From the NCBI RefSeq assembly GCF_007655135.1, contig NC_045129.1, positions 34,473,122 through 34,537,121 on the forward strand: a DNA stretch of 64,000 bases, written 5' to 3'. This document shows, piece by piece, positions 21,876-32,930 of this stretch (positions within the stretch are counted from its first letter, which is position 1; each line of letters starts with the position of its first letter). Made by a program: the position numbers and the translations under genes. Under the pieces are notes generated by a model. That model saw only the letters and a program-made list of their open reading frames with translations. It did no database searches and was not told where the DNA came from. This DNA is from Punica granatum (taxonomy: Eukaryota; Streptophyta; Magnoliopsida; Myrtales; Lythraceae).

Positions 21876-24483
21876 AGGTACACTGGTTTGAATGCACACG
21901 CTTCCAATCAAATCTCTCCTAACTCAGGTTCAAGCACACACGTACGTACTTCGGATCCGTAAAAGATCTGATTGGATTTTCTTGCCAAATTAAAAGAATA
22001 CCAAACCGAACTCACGACGGTATATCACTGGATAAACTACAAAGAATAATAAGAGAAAACATAAGAGAAGAACGAATACGATGGCTAACGATAAAAGAAA
22101 ATCACCAAGATCTCATAAAGGTGTCACAATCTATGGACGTCTTCAATTACTTGTCAAAATTTATTGCCATGTGTAATTTCTTCTTGAGATTTTCCACATT
22201 TTATTTTTGCGTGCGAAGATGTGAAGACCGACTGAGCATCAGCATACAATAAAATATGTCCTCATGAAGCCGTATGTATATACACCCTGCATCAGGGGTA
22301 ACGGTTTAAACTTTATCATATGCCACTATACAACGGAATGACCGAGCGATAAACTTAGAGATACGTGTCTATGAATAGTCGATTTTTCTTATATTCATTC
22401 TCTCGCCATCCAAAATACGCTAATTAAATTAAATACCCGAAAAGAAACGGAAAGAAAAAAAATGAAAAGGGATATCATCCGATTATTATTCATTTGAATG
22501 TTTTTGTGTTTATCATTTTTTACAACGAGATTGGGCAGTCACACGCGAAGGAATTGCCAGGCTGGGAATGGGAAAGGCGGGCGGGCTCACATTCAAAATT
22601 CTGCTGGCCTTAATTGGCGTCGGTCGGTGAAAGCGTAAGAAGAAGCCCCCAAAAGGACAGAAAAATTTCTTCTTTTTTTTTTTAATATTTTTTGTTCAGT
22701 CAAAGGATGGGTCAAACTTTTAAAACTACAAAAAATAGGCAAATTAATTAATTAAGAAAATATGATAAATAAACAAAAAAAATGAATGAATGAGATGCAA
22801 AGTACGGTTGTGTGCCCGTCAAAAGCTTTTCGGGTTCCTTCCGGGTCTTCCGCCTGCTTCGCCAGTCAAATCTCCTCTATCCAATGTATCCATCTCTAGA
22901 CTACTCCCTCTCTTTTTTCATGATTAATTATTTTTTGCCGAGTTCCCTCAAAATTAATTAATTGTTATTGTTATAATAATCAACCAAATTAATTATATTC
23001 TTATTATAGAAATTGGTCATCAAAATTTCACCCTTTTATTTGTATATTATCCGTACAAAAAGATAGCAAAATATATTCACCCTTCAATTCCTAAGGGCAT
23101 GTTTGGTTGACTAGAAATGCCAATCCCTTCTAGATCTATTCCGTGAGTAATAATTTTTTTTGCGTTTGTTTGCATTCGGAATGGGAATAATAATTCCGGA
23201 TGGGACCTCTCATCATCCATAGAGAGAGAATAGTCATGCCTTACCCTTCTATAGCAATTTCCATTAGGAATAAATAGCACAATAACCATCTTGCCCTTCT
23301 CAGCCCCTCCATCAACGCCACTCCGCCCTCTATCGCCACCGTCGCTACTGCCTCCCTAGCTCCACCTCCAACGACGGCTTCCATCATTCACAGCTGGTCT
23401 AAAGGTCATGAAATTTGACTTAACCTAGAAGCCAAATTCGACTTAGGAGAGCGAGATCGGGATGGGATGGTTCAGTCATGGGCTACCGATCTCCTCCAGA
23501 TTCGATCTAAAAAAATTGGTATATTTTTTTTATCTTCAGTGTGCTCATAATTAATCATTAATGGAGAGGCAAGACAATAACTTCTTATTGATTAATTATG
23601 GTCTTAAGGTCATGAACAAATCTCGACCCAGGCTCGACAACCTAGCCCGGGGATTCACGAGCCCTCGGCTTAATGAACCCATGGCTCGCAACCCCCGGGC
23701 TAGGTTCACGAGCCCAGTGCAAACCCCGCCGTGATGCTCGTGAGACTTGGGTGAAAGTGGCTTAGGAGCTCATGCTCGGGAGGCTAGAGCCATGTACTGT
23801 TCATCTTCTTCACGTTGAAGAGGATGAACAACACAATTTTCTTTTTTTAATCTATCTAATATATTATTTAAATATTGTCAAAATGGGTATTTATGTCTTT
23901 TTATTATGTATTCCCGATTTTCTTCATTTTTCTATTCCGTCCATTCAAACAAAATGAATTTTATTCCCTCTAAATTCTAATCCATATCTATTATATTCTG
24001 CATCGATTCCATTCCAGCGAACGGAGCATACCGTAAGGGCAATATTGGAAAACTCCTAAAACAAAAGCTCCTCTCTTTTTTTTGGTCAAAATCCTCATTC
24101 GCAAATATAAAAAAAAAGTGGTAAAGTTAAAGCGATTTTAGACAAAGGAGATTTATGTAAATGTCCTTCCCTTGAAAATAAATCGTCTTTGGTTTGATCA
24201 TTATGTCAGATGTCTCATGCCTCTCGTATTTTTGCTTTCTTATCCTTTTATTACACTTACGGATCTCTCCAAAAATTGCAAAAGATGATTTTATTTGAGA
24301 TGCTAGATATAAGATTATAAAATTATTGAAGAAAAGGAAAATAATTTCCTAGAAATTTCGTTGAAAAATTATTTGGGAACTCTGAAAGTTTGTCAATCAT
24401 GAAATTACATCTTATTTTTCCTTGTATTTATTAGCCCCTTACCTTGTCTATTTAAATCCATCTAAACTGATTCAAAACTAATA

Positions 24484-24745
24484 GTGTGTTTGGTTTTAGA
24501 GTTAAGTAGAGTTGAGTTTTGATTTTAATTGAGTTGTAATGATTGCGTTGTTGAATTATGAGAAAAAATGTGTAAAAGTAATGAATAATTGAAAGAATTT
24601 AGTATTAAAAATTGAATTGAATAATTTAAAAAATTGAAAAAAATGAGAAAATTAATAATTGTATTGTTGATTTTTGTTGTGCAGTGAATAGAGTTAAAGT
24701 TAGAATTAAAATTTTAAAAATTTGATTGTAAAATCAAACGGGATG
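24484..24745. mobile_element. MITE of the GTTTGG family
   Basis: Left end GTGTGTTTGGTTTTAGAG; right end, reverse-complemented, CATCCCGTTTGATTTTAC. The interior TTTTGTTGTGCAGTGAATAG then AGTTAAAGTTAGAATT is shared with the copies at 16434 and 42917. AT-rich, non-coding. Confidence 0.55.
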
Positions 24746-24780
24746 TAATATATTCACATTTTTTCATCTATTTAAAAAGA

Positions 24781-24815
<35 letters not shown>

Positions 24816-24937
24816 TTAATATTGTTGATTTTTATTGTGCAGTGAATATAGTTAAAAGTTAGAATTAAAATTTTAAAATTTGATTGTAAAATCAAACGGG
24901 AGTAATATATTCAAATTTTTTCATCTATTTAAAAAGA

Positions 24938-24973
<36 letters not shown>

Positions 24974-24980
24974 GAACTTT
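24658..24980. repeat. Tandem duplication of about 158 bases ending in a (TTA)n microsatellite
   Basis: Two adjacent copies, each running from TTGATTTTT[G/A]TTGTGCAG through AAATCAAACGGGA to AAAAAGATA(TTA)n. The first copy overlaps the right end of the MITE, so the duplication copied that end together with its flank and trinucleotide repeat. Confidence 0.75.
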
Positions 24981-25032
24981 AATATATAAAATTAAAGAAA
25001 AATATTTATTTTTCTCCCGGAGATTCCCCCAA

Positions 25033-25042
25033 TATATATAAA
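25033..25042 (+). promoter_or_regulatory. TATA box of the DUF4228 gene
   Basis: TATATATAAA-type motif preceding ACCATTTTT, about 210 bases upstream of the ATG, with a CT-rich leader (CCTCTTCCTCTTCTCCTCC) after it, as in many plant core promoters. Confidence 0.5.
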
Positions 25043-25209
25043 CCATTTTTAATCCCCACACTCACTTCATCATCTGCCTCTTCCTCTTCTCCTCCACAGA
25101 AGAAAAGGCAGGCAACTGGCAAGTCCCCACATCCTCTTCCCCTATCAATCAATCTGTCAATCATTCAAATCAGTCTCTCTGGTTTCTTGATTTTCATCCA
25201 AAAGGGCTT

Positions 25210-25221
25210 ATGAGATTGTAA
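25210..25221 (+). promoter_or_regulatory. Minimal upstream ORF (three codons plus stop) in the DUF4228 leader
   Basis: ATGAGATTGTAA encodes M-R-L-stop 30 bases upstream of the main ATG. If transcription starts near the TATA box, this uORF is in the mRNA and could lower translation of the main frame. The effect is inference. Confidence 0.4.
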
Positions 25222-25251
25222 TCAATCGGCGGATTTGGCGAGAAATTAGAC

Positions 25252-26094
25252 ATGGGCATGAAGTTCTTGAACCGGCTGCAGATCCTGCCATGGTGCTTCC
25301 ACCTAATCCGCACCCACCACGCGGCGGCGGCGGAGGCGGAGGCGCTGCCGCCGTCGGACCCCATCAAGCTCATCAAGTCGGACGGCCAGGTGAGCGTGTA
25401 CCACCGGCCGGTCCACGTGTCGGAGCTGATGTCGGAGTTCCCGAAGCACCTCATCTGCCACTCCGACTCCTTCTACATCGGACAGAAGATCCCGGCCCTG
25501 TCGGAGAACGACCAGCTCCAGCTCGGCCAGAAGTACTTCGTCCTCCCCAGCCACTTCTTCCAGTCCGTCCTCTCCTTCGTCACCATCGCCTCCTTCGTCT
25601 CCTCCCAGCCCTCCGCCGCCCCACTCTCCGGCGCGGCCAAGAAGGCCGCCGCCCAGCACCAGCTCTTCGACGTCCAGAGGACGCCGTCGGGGGGACTGAG
25701 GATCCGGGTCTCCGACGAGTTCATCTCGCAGCTCATGAAGGAAGGGAGGAACGCTGCCGCCGCGGCGGAGCGACGGCGGGAGGCCGAAGATGAGTATGAG
25801 GGCGCAGTGGCGACGCGTGATGGCGCTTGCGGGGGCAGGAGGAGGGTATGCACGACGGCGCAGCTGGAGAGGGACTACGAGCAGCTGGTGGCGGGGTCCC
25901 GGTCGCGGCGGTGGAAGCCGGAGCTCGAGGCAATCAAGGAGAGGTCGGAGAAGAGGCGGGGATTGATATCGAAATCCTTCGGGATCAGGCGGAGGAAGAA
26001 TTCCCAGCCCAATCATCATCTCCGGTCGGAGACTTCTTCGAAGAAATCGTTGCCGCCGTCGAAGTCAAGATTAAGGATGAGATCAAGAAAATGA
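25252..26094 (+). CDS. DUF4228 (PADRE) domain protein
   Basis: Single-exon, 280-residue protein. The N-terminal third carries the DUF4228 pattern: IKLIKSDGQVSVYHRPVHVS, ELMSEFPKHLICHSDSFYIG, IPALSENDQLQLGQKYFVLP. The middle and end are charged and low-complexity with Ala/Arg-rich stretches (about residues 170-210) and a basic tail (GIRRRKNSQ..., RLRMRSRK), consistent with the disordered C-terminus named in PADRE (pathogen and abiotic stress response, cadmium tolerance, disordered region). Members are often intronless and stress-induced; no enzymatic role is known. The ATG at 25252 is first in frame; a second Met follows at codon 3. The coding sequence is very GC-rich inside AT-rich flanks, producing long opposite-strand shadow frames. 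Confidence 0.88.
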   Translation: MGMKFLNRLQILPWCFHLIRTHHAAAAEAEALPPSDPIKLIKSDGQVSVYHRPVHVSELMSEFPKHLICHSDSFYIGQKIPALSENDQLQLGQKYFVLPSHFFQSVLSFVTIASFVSSQPSAAPLSGAAKKAAAQHQLFDVQRTPSGGLRIRVSDEFISQLMKEGRNAAAAAERRREAEDEYEGAVATRDGACGGRRRVCTTAQLERDYEQLVAGSRSRRWKPELEAIKERSEKRRGLISKSFGIRRRKNSQPNHHLRSETSSKKSLPPSKSRLRMRSRK

Positions 26095-29000
26095 CAATCA
26101 GTGACTGTGTCTTTCTTTTTTTTTTAGAGTTATTTTTTTGGGAAAGATTGAAATTGGGCCTTCCCAAATTTGCCCCTGTTAAACAAGCTTGACAATATAC
26201 ATAGTTAAAGGAAAATCAAGATTACTATATATTTACGATTTCAAGGGAAAAAAAAAGAATCTAATTATTGACAATTATTAATCCGATGGTAAGAGAGAAG
26301 TCGATTGGAAGAAAGGGTTTTTGTACATTAGCTCATACTCAGTTCTCATATCTTAAGAAAGGAGATTTTATACAATAGCTCATACTCAATTTTCATATCT
26401 CATTAAGAAATTTTAGATTCGATATCCGAAATAATTCATATACGATAGCTTCCTTTTTTTTAATCAAATGAGCGTATGCTTTGCAACTGAAATATATATA
26501 TATATATTGAAGCTTTTTCTTTTTGATAAATTTGGCATATCATAAAATAAGCAATATAGTCAGGAGTACATCATCCGGAGCGAGTGTTGGGCGCAAAACC
26601 AACCGTCTTCATACAATAAAAACCCATAATATCTGCTTAAAGAAGAAAATACATATCTGACGGGGTTTTCCCGCAAACCCACTCCTTTCCTTGAAGCTTT
26701 TTTCTCTTCATTAGAATATGGCTAAATTTAGATAATGTGGTCTCGAGATTTATTTCAAAGTTTAAACTCAGCTGTTGAATGTTGTTGCGGGTTGAATTAT
26801 GACGGGATGGCACATTATCTAGTAAGCGGCAAAGGAAATGTCGTGGAACTCGAGCAGCGGTCATCTGAGACCATTTCGATCCTGGGTGCCGAAACTCGTG
26901 AATCTTTAGCAATCATAAAGCAAGACCTAGCAGAGGATGAGGAATATTTTAGGATGCCCAAGAACGTTTCGTTCTGCTCCTAGGTGCCGCAACTCATGAA
27001 TCTTCAGCTGAAATAAATCGAGAGATCGGGCAGAGGAAGAGGACGTCCCGGAAGATCCGAATCATTCTATCACTTATTCCTTAATGATAAGATTAACGAA
27101 CTTCAGTCCGGTGACCATGCTGATTTATCTTTTCATTTACGGCATGAAAGATGCATCTGTATTAAACCAAAAAGATACATACATCCAAATAATTAAAGGG
27201 AAAAAAATAAAAAAAACAAAGCGAGGATTGCCTAAGAGAAGACAAACATCATCCGGCGACAATTAATATTCTGCACGGGCATTATACGGTTTCCATGCAA
27301 ATAAAACGTTGTTATTATCAAAGCGAAGCGAGTTGAGTGCAGTTGGACGTAGGCTGTGATCGTTCGTGCACAGCGAACAGATACAGGTGACAGCAATAAT
27401 TTTAATGATATTAATTGTATGACGTGGCAATGAACGATTGGTGGAAACTGGTCAAAGTCGAGGGAGCTTAAAGGTTGGCAGATTTGGACTGAGAGATCTG
27501 GTGGGCCCCTCCCCTCCCCTGCCCCTTCCTTTTTTCTTTTTTTTCTTGTTCCGGATAAAAATGACAAAGTAAGGGTCAAAGGGAGTCATCTGTCTACATC
27601 GCATCGGCTCGGCTCGGCTCTGCTCTGCTGCGCCCTTTAGGAAAATCCATTAATTTTTTTTTTAAAAAAATTATTTCGAAATAAAATTAGTACAATGCAG
27701 TAGTATATATAATGACAATAACCTAAGTTACATCCAAACTGGAGAAAGAGACACAATGCAGTAGTACACCGGTACTCCTTAATTCGAAACTAATGCCCCG
27801 CTTAGTACAATCGGAACGGAATTAAATTGAATAAAATGATATCTCATTTCATTTTATTTTTACGTACCAATGAGCCCTAAGAGATCTCGAATTGAATTTT
27901 CATTAGAATATTATACTGAAATTCAATGTAGGTCCACTATTCTCATATGAAAATATTCGACCATACTGAAGCTATGTTATATCTGCCCTTAAATTTCGAC
28001 TCTCTTTGATCGTCCCCCTAAAATTTATCCTAAGTCCGTGATCTGCTCGACTTAACTTTATGTGTCAATTGACGTAATTCAAAATTTTATAAGCACATCG
28101 TGACTCGAGATATAATAATACGACAAATGTTGCGATCAACCATTCCCTCTTTTACTACTATTTCTTTTTATAAACTGTGCAAGACAAATTACCACGACGT
28201 ATATGCAGAAGAGAGGTATGGCAGCAATTGTTATGCTCGATAGTCTATATCCTCGCGTCTCAAACAATGTGACTTCTCATATGGATTCCGCGAGAAGGTC
28301 GAGAGTGATTTGATTTCATCGGCTCGTATATGGTGCCAATGCGTCAGGGATAATTTCGAAGGAGCCCAAGTCCCTGTGGAAATCACACTGACATGGCATT
28401 TTTCATTTTGTTTTTCTTTTCACATATTAAAAGGGAAAAAGAAAAGAAAAGAGGGGGAAATAGAAAAAGAAAAGGGGAAATAAAAAGTAAAAATGGAAAA
28501 AGAAAAGGAATATGTCACGAGCATTCGATCGTGCGGTTGGTTTCTCTGTAAAGAAATAGATAGAACTTTGTGGGGGATTTAACAAACAAATTTTCTCACT
28601 GTCTACCCTCTAATATCCTGAAGTCCAAATTGACCTTGAAATTAAGTTTGATCGGATCAATTCATTAAATGATAAAACTCTTCTAATCATGATTTTTTTT
28701 TATTTACAAGACTCAACGTTAGATCTTATTATAGAAAATTTAGGTTTTTTTTATATAGATTATAGTGGAGGTATATGGGGTTAATAAAATGAAATAAAAA
28801 TTATAATATCTAATAAAATGGTACCGCTGATCCTATTGAGTATCGAATTTGAAATCTCTTAATTACTAAACGAAAACGTACGCCTTTGTGTTATACTTTT
28901 TGATAAAAAAAAATTAGGTACTTGGTTAAACAAATTAAATGCAAATGGAACGTAGAATTGAAGATGGATGGGCCCACTAAGACCAATTAGTAGGCCAAGA

Positions 29001-30125
29001 GGAGGCATTGATGACCCGATGACATTTATGGCTCGTGAAGTGTGTGTAAAATTCACCCAGCCATCAAAAGCACAGTGGTGAAGATGACAAGCTTCTCCAT
29101 CGTCCCATCAAAATATTCAACAATTTTGCGATTGAGAAATCTTATATTTGATGTCTGCACCGTAGTATACAAATCTCCCCTGCAAGCTCGTAACAACATA
29201 TATATGATATATATTTCGTTAACGATGTCCTTTTGCATAAAAATTTTATTGAATAAGTAAATCAATCATTCGATTTTGAAGGGTCTTGGACCAACTATAA
29301 AAATCATCATGTTTTAAAAGTGAAAAGTATTAAACCATCAATATCTTTTTATTATATATTATAATTTTTATTTTATTGTATTAGATCTACGAGTCTCGTT
29401 CTAACCCAAAAAAAGTGAAAAGCATTAGCTGTTTGCAAATAAGTAAATCAATCATTATGTTTCTTGTTTGAAACTCTACCTCATACGATTAGGTAAATTT
29501 TTCTTTTTTTTATCCGGTGGATGATTTAGATATATATATATATATATATTTTTCTGGGAAAGCATGCAAATTGAGTAGGGGGATGCTTACTAGGAAGGCT
29601 TACAAGTCTTACGCTCGGATTCGATTTGCGTAGTATGTACAAGGGTACGTGCCATTCTTTAATACTAGAAGTATCTAGTTGAATGAGGATGTACACTTCA
29701 CAATGCAATGCAAAATGGCTTTAAATCGACTGAACGTGATGACCCGGAATCCTAATCGGAATTACTTATTGATGTCCATCAACCATAATTAGTAACCCTA
29801 ATCCTAGCATTTCAGGAGACAATAGAAGATGATCACCCGTAATCCTTCTATAAGATAACCTGATACGAAAAGGATCGGTCAAATGTCAAAATAGGCCTCC
29901 TCTATTCGATGAAATTGTATTAGTTTTGCCCCGAATAAACGACGTGTAGAAATAACCTTCAAAATAAAATAACCTAAAAAATGGCTTGAAGGTGCAAGTG
30001 TTTGAAATACTGGAAAGCACATCGTGCTCATGACCAAGTAGGTCAAGACATTCACTGTTTCACCTAAAAGAAAATGTCCATAATAAGATGAATTCTAGCA
30101 TGACTATCATAATAAATAAAAAGAA
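26095..30125. other. Spacer, no gene seen
   Basis: AT-rich with a purine-rich (GAAAA/GGGAAA) tract at about 28428-28510, TA-dinucleotide runs (26493-26507, 29531-29549) and a CGGCT-type repeat near 27602-27624. A block near 27797-27900 has GTACAAT...GTACCAATGAGCC ends and may be a decayed MITE. No reading frame shows a known domain. Confidence 0.55.
26882..27058. repeat. Diverged tandem duplication (about 98-base offset)
   Basis: GGGTGCCGAAACTCGTGAAT near 26884 recurs as AGGTGCCGCAACTCATGAAT near 26982, both followed by CTT[T/C]AGC and a GCAGAGGA[T/A]GAGGA word. Possibly the trace of a lost gene or repeat. No open frame spans both copies. Confidence 0.5.
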
Positions 30126-30656
30126 ATAATCACATAGAAAAGTATGACTTATATATTTTTTTCTAAATATAGTACGATTTTTAGAAAATATCATAAAAAT
30201 GCACGATTTTTGCATTCTTTTTTAAATATAGCACTACTTTTGGAGCACAGAAAAGCACGATCCTTGCATTTTCTCCTAAATATAGTACGATATTTAGAAA
30301 ATAACATAGAAAAACACGACTTTCAAGTTAACTGCACATTTAGCACGATATTAACTATTTTATCAAATGGTAACTATCGTTAGCTCCCTATTTGCTATTG
30401 CAGTTATATTTGACGAAATAATTGATGTCGTGCTAGAATCGCAACTAAATTCGAAGGTCGTGTCTTTCTGTATCATTTTTTAAAGGTCGTACTATATTTA
30501 AAAAAAATATATAAATATCATGCATTTTTTTGTTATTTTCAAATAATCGTATTATATTTAGAAAAAATGTAAAGTTTATACTTTTTATGTATTGTATTTT
30601 AAAAATCGTACTATATTTAAAAACATATAAAAATTGTACATTTTTATGTGATTAAT
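30126..30656. mobile_element. Foldback (long inverted repeat) element upstream of the PPR gene
   Basis: The left end TAATCACATAGAAAAGTATG is mirrored by the right end, reverse-complemented TAATCACATAAAAATGTACA. Deeper in the arms, TTCTAAATATAGTACGATTTT is matched by the complement of AAAAATCGTACTATATTTA. The arms contain several shorter repeats of AAATATAGTACGA, so the whole can fold into a long imperfect hairpin. Non-coding; no clear target duplication. Confidence 0.6.
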
Positions 30657-30866
30657 CCTAAATAGATGGAGCACGTTATCTGGAAGATGGACTGCTGATT
30701 GATAGAGACCCGTCTTCATATTTGGTCGATGATGCCGAAGCCCATTGGACAAGACAAGATGATCCTACTCGTTGCCGGTTCCGCTCATCCCGAATCATTC
30801 ATCCTGATGTAAAACACTCTTGTCGCTGCTTCGAGCTTTCAAGATACAGGCAAAAAACCCTGATCC

Positions 30867-32846
30867 ATGGAATCTCTTCCATCTTCGCCAATTCATCAGC
30901 GTCTCCTCCCAGCGGAGCAGCCGTTATCCAAGACCACCGATCACAGCGGTACCTACCAGATCAAGGCTACGGCATTACCGAAGATCCGTAACTCGGGAGT
31001 TACCCGCAAGGCGTTCGACGAAATCCCCGTGTCAGACTCACTCCCATGGAACAGCCGAATTCAGACCCACCTCAGAAGCGGCGACATTGGAAATGCCCTT
31101 CTGACTTACGAGCAGATGCTGCTCCGAGGAGTTCGGGTCGACATGCACACTCTCCCTCGGGTTTTGGCCGCCTCTCGGCTCTTGGGTGACTTGTCCCTGG
31201 GAAAACAGGTCCATGGGCATGCTTTGAAGCTGGGGCATTGCTCTGATAACTACGTTATCTCCTCCTTGATAGAGATGTATGGAATTCTCGACGGTGTCGA
31301 GTCTGCTAGATGGGTGTTCGATAAGTCCCCGAACAGGAATCCTGTTTCTTGGACTCTGCTGGCTAAATTGTACTTGGCAGAAAGTAAGCCCAAGTTAGCT
31401 GTTGATCTGTTCAAGAAGATGGTGAGGTTCGGAGTAGAGGTAGATTCAGTTGCACTGGGAACTGCTCTTGTAGCTTGCGGGCAACTGAAATCGCTTCGTG
31501 ACGGAAGGCATATTCACGAGGTTGCAAGGAAATTAGGGTTCGAATTCGATGTTCTCGTGAGCAACGCTCTCGTGAGGATGTACATCGACTGCAGGAGCTT
31601 CGAGGATGCTCTGACTCTTTTTGATAGGATGCCAGATAAGGATGTTGTTATGTGGACTACTATCATTCAGGCTCATGTGAAGATGGGCGGGTTTAATGAG
31701 AGTTTGAAACTGCTCCGGCAGATGAGTAAAGAAGGGATAAGCCCTGATACGCTCTCAGTTTCGTCTATACTACCAGCTTGTGGGAGGATGACTGCTTCTA
31801 AGTGTGGAAAGGAGATGCATGGTTACTTGCTCAGAAACGGGCTCGACTTGAATCTTAAAGTCCAGAATGCCCTTGTGGACATGTACGTGAAATCGGGTTC
31901 CTTTGAATATGCCTTGAAGGTTTTTGGCAGGATTGAGGAGAAGGACGCCATTTCTTGGACGGTGATGGTAATGGGGTCCAGCTTACATGGACAGGGAGGT
32001 CTCGGGATTGATTTGTTTCATGGAATGGAAAAGGAACGGAGCATAGAACTAGATGAATTAACTTATGGCGCGGCACTCCAAGCTTGTGCTTCCTCTCGCA
32101 TGGTTGAGAAAGGAAAGCATTACTTTAACCGAATTAGGGAACCGAAAGTTGCACATTGCATTTCAATGGTGTCTCTTCTAGCTAGTTCGGGACTCTTTGA
32201 AGAGACGAGTGCCTTCATTGAGAAATGGAAGCTCAAGAGGAGCCCTGAGGCCTTGAGAGTACTCCTACACGGATGCAGGATTAACCAGGAGGTGAAATTG
32301 GGCAAGCGGGTCATTGAGCAGCTCTGTGAACTGGAACCTCTAAACGCCGAGAACTATGTCTTGTTATCGAACTGGTATGCCCACTTTGAAAAGTGGGATA
32401 TGGTACATAAATACCGACAAATGATCCTAGACATGGGCTTGAAGCCTCAGAGGGCTTACAGCTGGATAGAGCATCGGAACAAGGTCCATGTCTTCAGAAC
32501 AGGGGATGTGTCTCACCCTAGGTCGCAGGGGATATATTGGGAACTAGAACAGTTAATGGAGAAGGCAGGAAATCTGGCAAAGTTAGATTTTAGTCTTCAT
32601 GATGTAGATGAAGAACGAGAGTGCCCAATCATAGGACACAGCGAGATGCTGGCCGTGTCTTTTGGTCTCGTGAGTAAGCAATCTAGTGGTACTATTCGTG
32701 TGACCAAGAATCACCAGATGTGCCGTGGGTGTCACGCTGCTTTGAAGGCGATCTCGAGACTAGAAGAGCGAGAAATCATAGTTAAGGATCTTAGGTGTTT
32801 CCACCATTTTAAGGGTGGATTTTGCAGCTGCGGTGACCTGTGTTGA
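30867..32846 (+). CDS. Pentatricopeptide repeat protein, PLS class with E and DYW domains
   Basis: Intronless 659-residue frame. PLS-type PPR units fill residues from about 60 to 480 (examples: LPWNSRIQTHLRSGDIGNAL, NALVDMYVKSGSFEYALKVF, DVVMWTTIIQAHVKMGGFNE). E and E+ segments follow (AENYVLLSNWYAHFEKWDMV; SWIEHRNKVHVFRTGDVSHP), then the DYW deaminase-like domain. The zinc and catalytic residues are present: HSE at 591-593, CRGC at 619-622, and the CSC cluster at 653-655. DYW PPR proteins bind organelle RNA and most carry out C-to-U editing. The C-terminus ends GDLC instead of GDYW, and a 50-base tandem duplication starts at the final codons. No targeting peptide was assigned; the first 40 residues are Ser/Pro-rich. 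Exact orthologue not identified. Confidence 0.93.
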   Translation: MESLPSSPIHQRLLPAEQPLSKTTDHSGTYQIKATALPKIRNSGVTRKAFDEIPVSDSLPWNSRIQTHLRSGDIGNALLTYEQMLLRGVRVDMHTLPRVLAASRLLGDLSLGKQVHGHALKLGHCSDNYVISSLIEMYGILDGVESARWVFDKSPNRNPVSWTLLAKLYLAESKPKLAVDLFKKMVRFGVEVDSVALGTALVACGQLKSLRDGRHIHEVARKLGFEFDVLVSNALVRMYIDCRSFEDALTLFDRMPDKDVVMWTTIIQAHVKMGGFNESLKLLRQMSKEGISPDTLSVSSILPACGRMTASKCGKEMHGYLLRNGLDLNLKVQNALVDMYVKSGSFEYALKVFGRIEEKDAISWTVMVMGSSLHGQGGLGIDLFHGMEKERSIELDELTYGAALQACASSRMVEKGKHYFNRIREPKVAHCISMVSLLASSGLFEETSAFIEKWKLKRSPEALRVLLHGCRINQEVKLGKRVIEQLCELEPLNAENYVLLSNWYAHFEKWDMVHKYRQMILDMGLKPQRAYSWIEHRNKVHVFRTGDVSHPRSQGIYWELEQLMEKAGNLAKLDFSLHDVDEERECPIIGHSEMLAVSFGLVSKQSSGTIRVTKNHQMCRGCHAALKAISRLEEREIIVKDLRCFHHFKGGFCSCGDLC

Positions 32847-32930
32847 GTTTGGTTATCAGTGTTTCGGACCTCAATTTTTTCGGTGACCTGTGTTGAGTTT
32901 GGTTATCAGTGTTTCGGATCTCAATTTTTT
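32831..32930 (+). repeat. Two 50-bp tandem copies across the PPR stop codon
   Basis: 32831-32880 and 32881-32930 are identical but for one base (C at 32869, T at 32919). Each begins CGGTGACCTGTGTTGAG, so the last codons and the stop of the PPR gene occur twice; only the first is in frame with the gene. Confidence 0.95.

Larger units (their letters stand above)
21885..25026. other. Spacer, no gene seen
   Basis: No supported gene. From 23098 (GGGCATGTTTGGTTGAC) to about 24031 (CCATTCCAGCGAACGGAGC) the flanks resemble GTTTGG...GGAATGG inverted ends, so part may be a larger decayed TIR element, with low certainty. The right part holds a MITE and a tandem duplication, listed separately. Confidence 0.5.

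Noticed and set aside
25303..26019. Long minus-strand open frame opposite the DUF4228 gene
   Set aside because: It is the complement of a very GC-rich coding region, shows no family resemblance and lacks promoter signs.
28428..28510. Purine-rich tract as a polypurine tract of an LTR element
   Set aside because: No LTR or pol sequence lies on either side; simple low-complexity sequence.
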